Below are positions 1 through 5,999 of a DNA stretch of 7,457 nt, piece after piece (positions within the stretch are counted from its first letter, which is position 1; the number at the start of each line of letters is the position of its first letter). The notes below the pieces were generated by a model, which saw nothing but the letters and a program-made list of their open reading frames with translations, did no database searches and was not told where the DNA came from. A program made the position numbers and the translations under genes. This DNA is from Modestobacter sp. (GTDB taxonomy: Bacteria; Actinomycetota; Actinomycetes; Mycobacteriales; Geodermatophilaceae). Where the stretch lies: the NCBI GenBank assembly GCA_025965635.1, contig JAOPWO010000050.1:1-7457 (forward strand). The letters run 5' to 3'.

Positions 1-309
1 GGCCGGGCGGCGGCACCCGTGCTGGCCGCGGGAGCCGGCGTGGTGGCGTTCGCCGGCATGGTGGCCGGCCGGCCGGTGGTCAGCGTGGAGCACGCGGGCG
101 GCCTGCGGACGACGTACGAGCCGGTCCAGCCCGCCGTCGCGGCCGGTCAGGTGGTGGCGCGGGGCTCCCCGCTCGGGGTGCTCGGGGCGGGCCACCCGGG
201 GTGCCCGGCCGAGGCCTGCCTGCACTGGGGGCTGCGCCGCGGGGAGATCTACCTGGACCCGCTGACGCTGCTCCGGCCGCCGCGGGTGCGGCTGCTGCCG
301 TGGGGCTGA
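1..309 (+). CDS. M23-family (LytM-like) peptidase domain protein, C-terminal part only
   Basis: The open frame runs in from the left edge and ends with TGA at 307-309, giving the last 102 residues of a secreted-type M23 domain; the start, any signal peptide and the first zinc ligands (HxxxD) lie outside. What is visible is the beta-rich core: APVLAAGAGVVAFAG, then VVSVEHAGGLRTTYEPV, a G-x-x-LG turn, and CLHWGLRRGEIYLDPLTLL at residues 73-91. Members of this family cleave peptidoglycan cross-bridges or activate other cell-wall hydrolases. Two positions are non-canonical: the usual YAHL histidine is replaced (TTYEPV), and the HxH motif reads C73-L-H75, so one zinc ligand remains but the two catalytic histidines do not. 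From memory this variant is typical of the actinobacterial M23 gene next to rpsB, so rpsB may lie just to the left. It is convergent with the minus-strand block. Family assignment is firm; activity is uncertain. Confidence 0.88.
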   Translation, partial: GRAAAPVLAAGAGVVAFAGMVAGRPVVSVEHAGGLRTTYEPVQPAVAAGQVVARGSPLGVLGAGHPGCPAEACLHWGLRRGEIYLDPLTLLRPPRVRLLPWG

Positions 310-331
310 CCACCGCGCTGCACGGCAGACG

Positions 332-378
332 GCCGAGGGCCGGCGTCGCCCCTGGCGGGGGCGACGCCGGCCCTCGGC
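332..378. terminator. Perfect 21-bp hairpin between convergent genes
   Basis: The arms 332-352 and 358-378 are exact reverse complements around a 5-base loop (TGGCG). The hairpin begins 23 bases after the M23 stop codon and ends 36 bases before the 3' end of the minus-strand membrane protein gene, the expected place for a terminator serving both strands. There is no T-run after it on either strand, as is common in high-GC actinobacteria. A second small palindrome (388-394 with 397-403) follows it. Confidence 0.8.
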
Positions 379-414
379 ATCGTGCGTGCGGCCGGTCGGC
401 CGCCGTGAGACCGA

Positions 415-909
415 TCAGCGGCCGGTGTGGTCGAGGGTGCGGTGGTCGTCGCCCTCGGGCTCCTTGGCGAACAGGCCGGCGCCGACCGCCCAGAGGATGC
501 CGCCGACGAGGCCGATCCACGCGCCCACCTCGGTCGTGAGGTCCGCGCCGCGCTCGAAGGCGCCCGGCGGGTCGAAGACGTAGCCGAGGGACAGCAGGAC
601 CGCGGCGATGCCCACGGCCATGGTGGTCAGGGTCAGGCCGCGGTGCTGGCTGCGGCGGGCGCGCTGCAGCGCGTAGAGAAGAGCCACCGCCAGACCGATG
701 CCCAGGAACGCCGTGAACGCGATCACCGTGTCGGCCTCGTAGCCGCTCGCCGACGTCGACTCCTCACCGGTGGTGGACACCCAGTCGAGGAAGGTCGCGA
801 TGAGGAAGACCACGATCCCGGCGATGGCGACGTAGGCGCCCGTCGGCTGCGCCCGGTCGTCACGGTCCCGCGTGTCAGGGCCAGATGAAGATCGTGCATT
901 TTCTGCCAT
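415..909 (-). CDS. Four-helix integral membrane protein of unknown function
   Basis: This encodes a 164-residue protein that I do not recognise by name. It has a short charged, Ser/Asp/Arg-rich N-terminus (residues 1-23), then four hydrophobic segments at about 25-43, 60-82, 92-111 and 127-148, and a charged C-terminal tail (EPEGDDHRTLDHTGR). A basic stretch (RARRSQHR, 83-90) follows helix 2, so by the positive-inside rule both ends are probably cytoplasmic. FLDWVSTTGEE after helix 1 would be an outside loop. No catalytic motif is visible. ATG at 909 was chosen because the frame upstream of it is unlike protein (MPRSARHIQIACRLLW...) and the next in-frame ATG lies deep inside the protein. No Shine-Dalgarno sequence precedes it. 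The gene lies 137 bases downstream of the sigma factor gene and converges on the M23 gene. Codon bias supports real coding. Confidence 0.8.
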   Translation of the reverse strand: MAENARSSSGPDTRDRDDRAQPTGAYVAIAGIVVFLIATFLDWVSTTGEESTSASGYEADTVIAFTAFLGIGLAVALLYALQRARRSQHRGLTLTTMAVGIAAVLLSLGYVFDPPGAFERGADLTTEVGAWIGLVGGILWAVGAGLFAKEPEGDDHRTLDHTGR

Positions 910-922
910 GCGCCGCGGATGC

Positions 923-940
923 CCACAGCTGGTCCACAGC
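923..940 (-). repeat. Two direct copies of GCTGTGG, 11 bp apart, upstream of the membrane protein gene
   Basis: CCACAGC occurs at 923-929 and again at 934-940 (GCTGTGG on the minus strand), one helical turn apart and 14 to 31 bases before the ATG at 909. The second copy lies within TGGTCCACA, one base from the actinobacterial DnaA box TTGTCCACA. The role is unknown; it could be an operator or chance. The rest of the 910-1046 gap is less GC-rich than its surroundings and holds only weak 4-5 bp hairpins (for example 1003-1007 with 1014-1018). I could not find a convincing -35/-10 pair there. Confidence 0.4.
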
Positions 941-1046
941 AAACGGCATGCGATCTGAATGTGACGAGCGCTACGCGGCACCTACGGCAAAGTTGAGACT
1001 CGGCCCGACTGGACGGGCACACATGCTGCCCACTTCGGGCGGGTCG

Positions 1047-1847
1047 TCAGGCGATGTCGGCGAGCTTGGTGCGGAGGTGCAGGACGGCCTTGGTGTGCAG
1101 CTGGCAGATCCGGCTCTCGGTCACGCCGAGCACCCGGCCGATCTCGGACAGGGTCAGTCCCTCGAAGTAGTAGAGGCTCACCACGACCTTCTCCCGGTCG
1201 GGCAGCTGCTCGACCGCACGGGCGAGCAGCTGACGGGCCTCACCGTGCTCGGCCATCGCCTGCGGGTCCAGGGCGCTGGTGTCCTTGAGGGTGTCGACGA
1301 GCCGGGGAGCGGAGCCGTCGTCGTCGACCAGCAGCTCGTCGAGGGCGACCACGTTGACCAGGGACAGCTGGCCGAGGACCTTGCGGATGTCCTCGACGTC
1401 CATGTCCATCTCGTCGGCGATCTCCTCCTCGGTCGGGCTCCGCTGGAACTTGCTCTCCAGTGCCGCGACCGTGCGCTCGAACTGGCGCGCCTTGGTGCGC
1501 ACCGATCGGGGGATCCAGTCGGTGGACCGGAGTTCGTCGATGATCGCGCCCCGGATCCGGGCCATCGCGTAGCTCTCGAACTTGATCTCCCGGGAGGGCT
1601 CGAACCGGGTGATCGCGTCGATCAGGCCGAACGTCCCGTAGGACACCAGGTCGGCCTGCTCGACGTGCGCCGGCAGGCCGCTGCCGACCCGGCCGGCCAC
1701 GTACTTGACCAGGGGTGCGTAGTGCAGGATCAGCCGGTCCCGGAGCCCGCTGTCGCGGTCCGCGACGTAGCGACCCCACAGGTCGGCCACCGCGGTATCC
1801 GGGTCCTCGTCCACGTCCGGCTCGCGGACCGTCGCGTCCCTCACCAC
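1047..1847 (-). CDS. whiG: RNA polymerase sigma factor of the WhiG/FliA family
   Basis: This is a 266-residue sigma-70 family protein with the three-domain layout of the FliA/WhiG group (no region 1.1). Region 2 spans about 37-110 and includes DLVSYGTFGLIDAITRFEP and FESYAMARIRGAIIDELR. Region 3 spans about 113-190 (WIPRSVR, then RSPTEEEIADEMDMD). Region 4 spans about 213-262, with the helix-turn-helix LTLSEIGRVLGVTESRICQLHTKA at 231-254. It directs core RNA polymerase to a special promoter class: in Streptomyces WhiG drives early sporulation genes and is held by the anti-sigma factor RsiG with c-di-GMP, while FliA drives late flagellar genes. No anti-sigma gene is in this window. Position next to the M23 gene and xerC/dprA matches the Streptomyces whiG locus, hence the symbol; a flagellar role is equally possible in a motile genus. 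The start could be GTG 1847 or GTG 1844. It follows xerC by 56 bases and may share its transcript. Confidence 0.93.
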   Translation of the reverse strand: MVRDATVREPDVDEDPDTAVADLWGRYVADRDSGLRDRLILHYAPLVKYVAGRVGSGLPAHVEQADLVSYGTFGLIDAITRFEPSREIKFESYAMARIRGAIIDELRSTDWIPRSVRTKARQFERTVAALESKFQRSPTEEEIADEMDMDVEDIRKVLGQLSLVNVVALDELLVDDDGSAPRLVDTLKDTSALDPQAMAEHGEARQLLARAVEQLPDREKVVVSLYYFEGLTLSEIGRVLGVTESRICQLHTKAVLHLRTKLADIA

Positions 1848-1852
1848 CCGTT

Positions 1853-1857
1853 CCTCC
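1853..1857 (-). promoter_or_regulatory. Ribosome binding site of the sigma factor gene
   Basis: The minus strand reads GGAGGAACGG immediately before GTGGTG. The GGAGG core at 1857-1853 is 5 bases from the GTG at 1847 and 8 bases from the GTG at 1844. The second spacing is nearer the usual optimum, so the protein may begin one residue later than annotated. A small hairpin (1861-1865 with 1869-1873) lies just upstream. Confidence 0.7.
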
Positions 1858-1903
1858 GCGCGGTCGCCGACCGTGGCTGCTGCCCCGTCACTCAGGCACT
1901 CCT

Positions 1904-2872
1904 TCAGGCTCGTGGATGTGCTCGCGCATGGACCGCGCGGAGCCGCTCGACCGTCACATGCGTGTAGACCTGCGTCGTCGCGAGGCTAGCGTGGCCCAGC
2001 AGCTCCTGGACCGACCGCAGGTCAGCACCGCCCTCCAGGACGTGCGTGGCAGCCGAGTGCCGCAAGCCGTGCGGGCCCACATCGGGGGTGCCCGGCGCCG
2101 CGGCCACCGCCGCGTGCACCACCCGCCGCGCCTCACGGGCGTCCAGCCGACCCCCCCTGGCCCCCAGCAGCAGGGCGGGGCCGGCGAGAGGTGTCGCGAG
2201 CACGGGCCGGCCCTCGGCCAGCCAGGCGTCCAGCGCCCCGGCCGCCGGCGCGCCGAAGGGCACGCTGCGCTCCTTGCGGCCCTTGCCGAGCACCCGGAGC
2301 AGCCGGCGGGTGCGGTCGATGTCGTCGACGTCCAGGCCGACGAGTTCCCCGACGCGGACACCGCTGGCGTAGAGGAGCTCGACCACCAGCGCGTTCCGGA
2401 GCCGCAGGGCCCGGTCGGTGACGTCCTCGGGTCCGTCAGCGGCCTGCGGGACACGGCCGGCCCGGTCGAGCACGTCCCGTGCCTGCTCGGTGCCGAGCAC
2501 GCCGGGGAGGGTGCGGTGCGCGCGGGGGCTGGACAGCCGCAGTCCGACGTCGGCGGGGACCTGGCCGGTCCGCCGCAGATGGGCGGTGAACGAGCGGGCC
2601 GAAGCGGCGCGCCGGGCGGTGGTGGACCGGCTGTCGCCCTTGGCCCGGCCCTGGGCCAGCCAACTGCGCAGGGTGGCGAGGTCGAGGTCGGTGACGGTGG
2701 CACCGCGACGCCGGACCAGGTGGTCGAGCAGCGAGACGACGTCACCGACGTAGCCGCGCACGGTGTGCCCGGAGAGGTCGCGCTGGAGCCGCAGGTGCTC
2801 CTCCCAGCCGGCGAGCGGCTCGGCCAACGGCGCCGGTAGCGCAGCACGGAGCTGTGCGGTCCCGGTAGCCAT
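1904..2872 (-). CDS. xerC: Site-specific tyrosine recombinase XerC
   Basis: This 322-residue protein has the usual length for XerC/XerD. The N-terminal SAM-like core-binding domain covers about 12-105 (AGWEEHLRLQRDLSGHTVRGY, then a helical bundle) and the catalytic domain about 120-316. All expected active-site residues are present: R173 in ASGVRVGEL, K197 in LGKGRKERSVP, H268 and R271 in HGLRHSAATH, H294 in LLGHAS and nucleophile Y303 in TTQVYTHV. With a partner recombinase it would resolve chromosome dimers at dif during division. ATG 2872 is chosen because protein-like sequence starts there and the open frame above it is low-complexity Pro/Arg/Gly. No Shine-Dalgarno sequence precedes it, which fits the leaderless promoter described separately. 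Position between dprA and the sigma gene is the actinobacterial chromosomal xerC location, not that of a phage integrase. Confidence 0.95.
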   Translation of the reverse strand: MATGTAQLRAALPAPLAEPLAGWEEHLRLQRDLSGHTVRGYVGDVVSLLDHLVRRRGATVTDLDLATLRSWLAQGRAKGDSRSTTARRAASARSFTAHLRRTGQVPADVGLRLSSPRAHRTLPGVLGTEQARDVLDRAGRVPQAADGPEDVTDRALRLRNALVVELLYASGVRVGELVGLDVDDIDRTRRLLRVLGKGRKERSVPFGAPAAGALDAWLAEGRPVLATPLAGPALLLGARGGRLDAREARRVVHAAVAAAPGTPDVGPHGLRHSAATHVLEGGADLRSVQELLGHASLATTQVYTHVTVERLRAVHARAHPRA

Positions 2873-2878
2873 GGGCTG

Positions 2879-2907
2879 AGCCTGCGGTGGCGAGACGGCG
2901 CGGTCAA
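2879..2907 (-). promoter_or_regulatory. Candidate leaderless promoter of xerC
   Basis: The minus strand carries TTGACC (2907-2902), a 17-base spacer, then CAGGCT (2884-2879). This is a good -35 with a weaker -10 that keeps the A and final T of TAnnnT. Only six bases (CAGCCC) separate the -10 from the xerC ATG, so the predicted transcription start is the A of the ATG or within a base of it. The absence of a Shine-Dalgarno sequence agrees with a leaderless transcript, a common type in actinobacteria. Confidence 0.5.
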
Positions 2908-2969
2908 CGGGCCACGCCGGATGCCCGGTCCGCAACCGATCGCCCGGCGGACCGCTCGCCCGTGGCCCG
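2908..2969. terminator. Nested inverted repeat between dprA and xerC
   Basis: The outer arms CGGGCCACG (2908-2916) and CGTGGCCCG (2961-2969) are exact reverse complements. Inside them CGGTCCGC (2926-2933) pairs with GCGGACCG (2947-2954) around 13 bases, so the whole can fold as one interrupted stem. It abuts the candidate xerC -35 box on the upstream side. It could end transcripts arriving from dprA before xerC is started, or be a binding site. The rest of the gap from 2970 to 3074 shows no gene or promoter that I can support. Confidence 0.45.
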
Positions 2970-3074
2970 CCGGGGCGCCACGCGCGAAGCTGCTGTCGCC
3001 GTCCCGGCCGCCTCCCGGGGGGACCTGCCGGCCTGGTGCGCTGCACTGTCCGGTGCGGCCCGTCGGGCGGGCGG

Positions 3075-3281
3075 ATGAGGGACCACGAGCGTCCAGCTGC
3101 CAGCCCGGGCGGTCTCCCGGTTCCCGAGGTCTACGCCCAGCCGGCGGTGACGTCCGGGCGCACGGTCCACCTGTCCGGTCAGGTGGCCCGGGACGCAGAC
3201 GGCAAGCCGGTGCGCGCCGGGGACCTGGCGGCCCAGGTGGCGCAGGTGTACGCGAACCCGGGCACCGCGCTGGTGGCGGTC
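3075..3281 (+). pseudogene. 5' half of a RidA-family (YjgF/YER057c/UK114) gene, truncated
   Basis: From ATG 3075 the plus strand reads a protein whose first 69 codons look like a RidA-family member: GLPVPEVYAQPAVTSGRTV, then VHLSGQVARDADGKPV, GDLAAQVAQVYANPGTALVAV. RidA proteins are about 125-140 residues, form trimers and hydrolyse reactive enamine/imine intermediates; the second half, which carries the conserved arginine and the rest of the active site, is absent here. Similarity stops at about 3281, exactly where the dprA stop codon (3280-3282, opposite strand) begins. Beyond that the frame stays open to 3626 only as antisense of dprA, so any product would be a 183-residue chimera. The upstream sequence shows no clear promoter or strong ribosome binding site. 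The most likely history is loss of the 3' half by deletion in a gene once convergent with dprA. The intact reading frame and codon bias suggest this was recent. It could instead be an assembly join. Confidence 0.7.
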
Positions 3282-4482
3282 ACCGGCCGGTGGCGGGAGC
3301 CAGCCGCCAGCCGGTGCCGGTCCACTGCACCAGGTCGGCGAGCTCGAGGGCGGGCAGCACCCGGAGCACGTCCAGGACGTCGCAGCCGGCCACCGACGCC
3401 AACCGTTCCGGTGGGACCCCGGTGCGTACCGGGCAGGCGTCCAGCACCCGCCTGGCCACGTCGGAGAGGCTGTCGTGCGGTGTGGTCGGGGTGGCCGGGC
3501 GCTCGGCCAGGTCGCTGCCGATGCCGCCCACCCGGTCCACCACGTGGGCCGCGGAGGCCACGAGCGTGGCGCCCCTCTCGGTGTCCCGCAGCAGCTCGTG
3601 GCAGCCCACCGACACGGCCGAGGTGACCGGCCCCGGGACAGCCATCACGGCCTTCCCCAGCCGCTCGGCCCGCTTGGCGGTGGCCTGGGCACCCGACCGG
3701 GCCGCGGCCTCGACCACCACCGTCCCCCGCGTCAACCCGGCGATCAGCCGGTTGCGCACCAGGAAGCGGTGCCGCAGCGGCGCGCAGCCCGGAGGCCATT
3801 CGCTGACCAGCAGCCCGTCGTCGAGCACCCGGGCGAAGAGCGCCGCGTGGGCCGCCGGGTACACCCGGTCGACCCCGCAGGCCAGCACGGCCACGGTCGG
3901 CACGCCCGCGGCCAGCGCACCCCGGTGCGCGGCCGCATCGATGCCGTAGGCGCCGCCGGAGACCGTCGTCCAGCCCCGCTCCCCCAGCCCGTACGCCAGC
4001 TCACCTGCCACGTGCTCGCCGTAGGCGGTCGACGCCCGCGAACCCACCAGCGCGACCGACCGGTCGACCAGCTCGTCGAGGCGTGGCTCGCCGCGCACCC
4101 ACAACGCCAGCGGCGGCACCAGCACCTGGGTGCGGTCGGGAGCCGGCCCGCCGACCGGTTCATCGGCCACCGCCAGGGTCAGCGAGTGCAACGGCACCGC
4201 CGGCCACTCCGGGTCCTCCGGGCACACCAGCCGGGCACCCAGTCGCTCGGCCCGACGCAGGTCCGCGTCCGCGGTGTCCTCCGCGGCCCGTGCCCCCACG
4301 AGCGACTGCACCCGTGGCGGCGCGGCACCGGACTGCAGGTACGTCGCCGCGGCCGCCGGCCCCTCCTCCTCCACGAACCGCCACAGGGCGAGGTTGCCCG
4401 GCTCCACCGCCCGGGAGAGCCAGGCCCGGGCCCGCTGGACCGGGTCCAGCGCTCCACCCGGGGCGGGTGACGGGCCGCTCAC
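3280..4482 (-). CDS. dprA: DNA-processing protein DprA (Smf)
   Basis: This encodes a 400-residue protein with the DprA layout: an N-terminal helical part (about 13-75), a Rossmann-like DNA-binding domain (about 85-312) and a C-terminal winged-helix domain (about 335-395). Key Rossmann segments are VALVGSRASTAYGEHVAGEL (143-162), SGGAYGIDAAAHRGAL (175-190), VDRVYPAAH (204-212), RFLVRNRLIAGL (239-250) and KAVMAVPGPVTSAVSVGCHE (277-296). DprA binds single-stranded DNA and loads RecA on it during natural transformation; in actinobacteria it is conserved even where transformation is unknown. The start is GTG 4482, whose GTGA overlaps the comM stop by four bases, so translation is probably coupled to comM. 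Its stop codon abuts the truncated ridA-like gene, but the C-terminus (VQWTGTGWRL) looks complete for the family. Confidence 0.95.
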   Translation of the reverse strand: MSGPSPAPGGALDPVQRARAWLSRAVEPGNLALWRFVEEEGPAAAATYLQSGAAPPRVQSLVGARAAEDTADADLRRAERLGARLVCPEDPEWPAVPLHSLTLAVADEPVGGPAPDRTQVLVPPLALWVRGEPRLDELVDRSVALVGSRASTAYGEHVAGELAYGLGERGWTTVSGGAYGIDAAAHRGALAAGVPTVAVLACGVDRVYPAAHAALFARVLDDGLLVSEWPPGCAPLRHRFLVRNRLIAGLTRGTVVVEAAARSGAQATAKRAERLGKAVMAVPGPVTSAVSVGCHELLRDTERGATLVASAAHVVDRVGGIGSDLAERPATPTTPHDSLSDVARRVLDACPVRTGVPPERLASVAGCDVLDVLRVLPALELADLVQWTGTGWRLAPATGR

Positions 4483-5999
4483 GCCGCCACCCGGTGCAGC
4501 CGCATGCCCAGGGCCTCGGCGACCTGGTCGGCGCCGGGCGTCACCAACCCGGCCAGGTCGGCCAGCGTCCAGGCGACCCGGAGCACCCGATCGAAGCCGC
4601 GGACCGACAGTGCACCCCGCTCCAGCGCCCGCTCGGCCAGCACGAGCGCACCGCGGGGCACCGGCCAGCGTTCCCGGAGCAGCCGCCCGGGCACCTGGCT
4701 GTTCAGCTCCAGACCTGTCCCGGCCAGCCGGGCGGCCGCCGCCGCCCGGGCAGCCTGCACCCGCCCCGCCACGAGGACCGTCGGCTCCGGCGGGTCCAGC
4801 CCGTCCAGCCAGGCCGCGCGGGTGACCGCGGGCAGATCGACCCGCAGGTCGACCCGGTCGAGCAGCGGCCCCGACAACCGGGACTGGTAGCGCCGGCGCT
4901 CGAGCGCGCTGCAGGTGCAGGCGGTGTCACCGGCAGCGCTGGCGCACGGGCACGGGTTGGCGGCCAGCACCAACTGCGCCCGGCAGGGGAAGGACGCCGA
5001 CCCGTTGGCCCGGTGGATGGTCACCTGCCCGCGCTCCAGCGGCTGACGCAACGTGTCCAGGACCGCCCGGGGGAACTCCGGCGCCTCGTCGAGGAAGAGC
5101 ACGCCCCGGTGGGCCCGGCAGAGCGCACCCGGCCGGATCTGGCCCGATCCGCCGCCGACCAGGGCCGCCATCGTCGCCGAGTGGTGCGGCGCCTCGAACG
5201 GCGGCCGGCTGGCCAGCGGTGATCCCGGCGTCAGCGTGCCGGCCACGGACGCGATGGCGGTGACCTCCAGGGCAGCGTGCTCGTCGAGCGGAGGCAGCAG
5301 CCCCGGGAGCCGCTCGGCGAGCATCGTCTTGCCCGCCCCCGGCGGCCCGGTCAGGAACAGGTGGTGCCCGCCGGCTGCGGCGACCTCCACGGCCCGGCGG
5401 CCGGCGGTCTGGCCGACCACGTCGGCCAGGTCGGGGCCGGGCGGCGACGGCGGCCCTGGTCGTCGCACGTGCGTGGCGAGGACCGCCCGCCCCGAGAGAT
5501 GGGCCACGACCTGGCCCAGGCTGCCCGCACCCAGCACGTCGATGCCCTCGACGAGCGCCGCCTCGTCGGCGTTCTCGGCCGGCACGACGACCTGCCGGTG
5601 ACCGGCCTGCGCCGCGGCCAGGACGGAGGGGAGGACCCCGCGCACCGCCCGCAGCGAGCCGTCCAGCCCCAGTTCGCCGAGCAGCACCAGGTCCTCGGCT
5701 GCGGCTCGGGGGAGCACGCCTGCCCCGGCCAGCACCGCCACCGCCACCGCCAGGTCGAAACCGCTGCCCTGTTTCGGCATGGCCGCGGGCGACAGACCGA
5801 TGGTCACGCGCCGCAGGGGGAACTCGTGGCCGCTGTTGACCACCGCCGCCCGCACCCGGTCCACCGACTGCCGCACCACCGCGTCGGGCAGGCCGACGAG
5901 CACGACCGTCGGCACCCCCGACGCCAGGTCGACCTCCACCTCCACCAGGGCGCCCCGCACACCCGCCAACCCCACCGACCACGTCCGGGCCAGCGCCAT
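4479..5999 (-). CDS. comM: YifB/ComM-family Mg-chelatase-like AAA+ ATPase
   Basis: This 506-residue protein has the usual length for YifB/ComM. The N-terminal ChlI-type domain (about 20-170) contains GLPDAVVRQSVDRVRAA (36-52), FPLRRVTIGLSPAAMPKQG (60-78) and LLGELGLDGSLRAVRGVLP (106-124). The AAA+ module has Walker A GPPGAGKT at 218-225 and Walker B VLFLDE at 300-305. The C-terminal part has the family signature AANPCPC with C350, C352, C361 and C363, a likely zinc site, followed by RLSGPLLDRVDLRVDLP (374-390). In Vibrio cholerae and relatives ComM is a hexameric helicase that extends branch migration when transforming DNA is integrated; it is not a chelatase. ATG 5999 is chosen because it overlaps the yraN stop (TGATG) and the frame above it is low-complexity. 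It sits between yraN and dprA in one apparent operon. Confidence 0.96.
   Translation of the reverse strand: MALARTWSVGLAGVRGALVEVEVDLASGVPTVVLVGLPDAVVRQSVDRVRAAVVNSGHEFPLRRVTIGLSPAAMPKQGSGFDLAVAVAVLAGAGVLPRAAAEDLVLLGELGLDGSLRAVRGVLPSVLAAAQAGHRQVVVPAENADEAALVEGIDVLGAGSLGQVVAHLSGRAVLATHVRRPGPPSPPGPDLADVVGQTAGRRAVEVAAAGGHHLFLTGPPGAGKTMLAERLPGLLPPLDEHAALEVTAIASVAGTLTPGSPLASRPPFEAPHHSATMAALVGGGSGQIRPGALCRAHRGVLFLDEAPEFPRAVLDTLRQPLERGQVTIHRANGSASFPCRAQLVLAANPCPCASAAGDTACTCSALERRRYQSRLSGPLLDRVDLRVDLPAVTRAAWLDGLDPPEPTVLVAGRVQAARAAAAARLAGTGLELNSQVPGRLLRERWPVPRGALVLAERALERGALSVRGFDRVLRVAWTLADLAGLVTPGADQVAEALGMRLHRVAA

Noticed and set aside
923..940. A replication origin suggested by DnaA-box-like sequences
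   Set aside because: Only imperfect matches in small numbers, no AT-rich unwinding region, and neither dnaA nor dnaN nearby.
910..1046. A -35/-10 promoter for the membrane protein gene
   Set aside because: TTGCCG and TTGCTG occur on the minus strand, but neither has a TAnnnT-like hexamer at suitable spacing.
885..1967. A 360-codon plus-strand open frame
   Set aside because: It is antisense to the sigma factor and into xerC, has repetitive low-complexity composition and no family resemblance; long shadow frames are expected at this GC content.
1715..2839. A 374-codon plus-strand open frame
   Set aside because: It is antisense to xerC, whose complete active site makes the minus strand the coding strand.
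1904..2872. The recombinase as a phage or integron integrase
   Set aside because: Length, motifs and position between dprA and the sigma gene fit chromosomal XerC, and there are no attachment repeats or mobile genes around it.
3282..3626. C-terminal continuation of the ridA-like frame as a real fusion domain
   Set aside because: It is the antisense of the conserved dprA C-terminal region, rich in Arg/Pro/Gly, with no recognisable domain.
3475..5222. Two long plus-strand open frames (331 and 379 codons)
   Set aside because: Both are antisense shadows of dprA and comM with His/Arg/Gln/Pro-rich composition.
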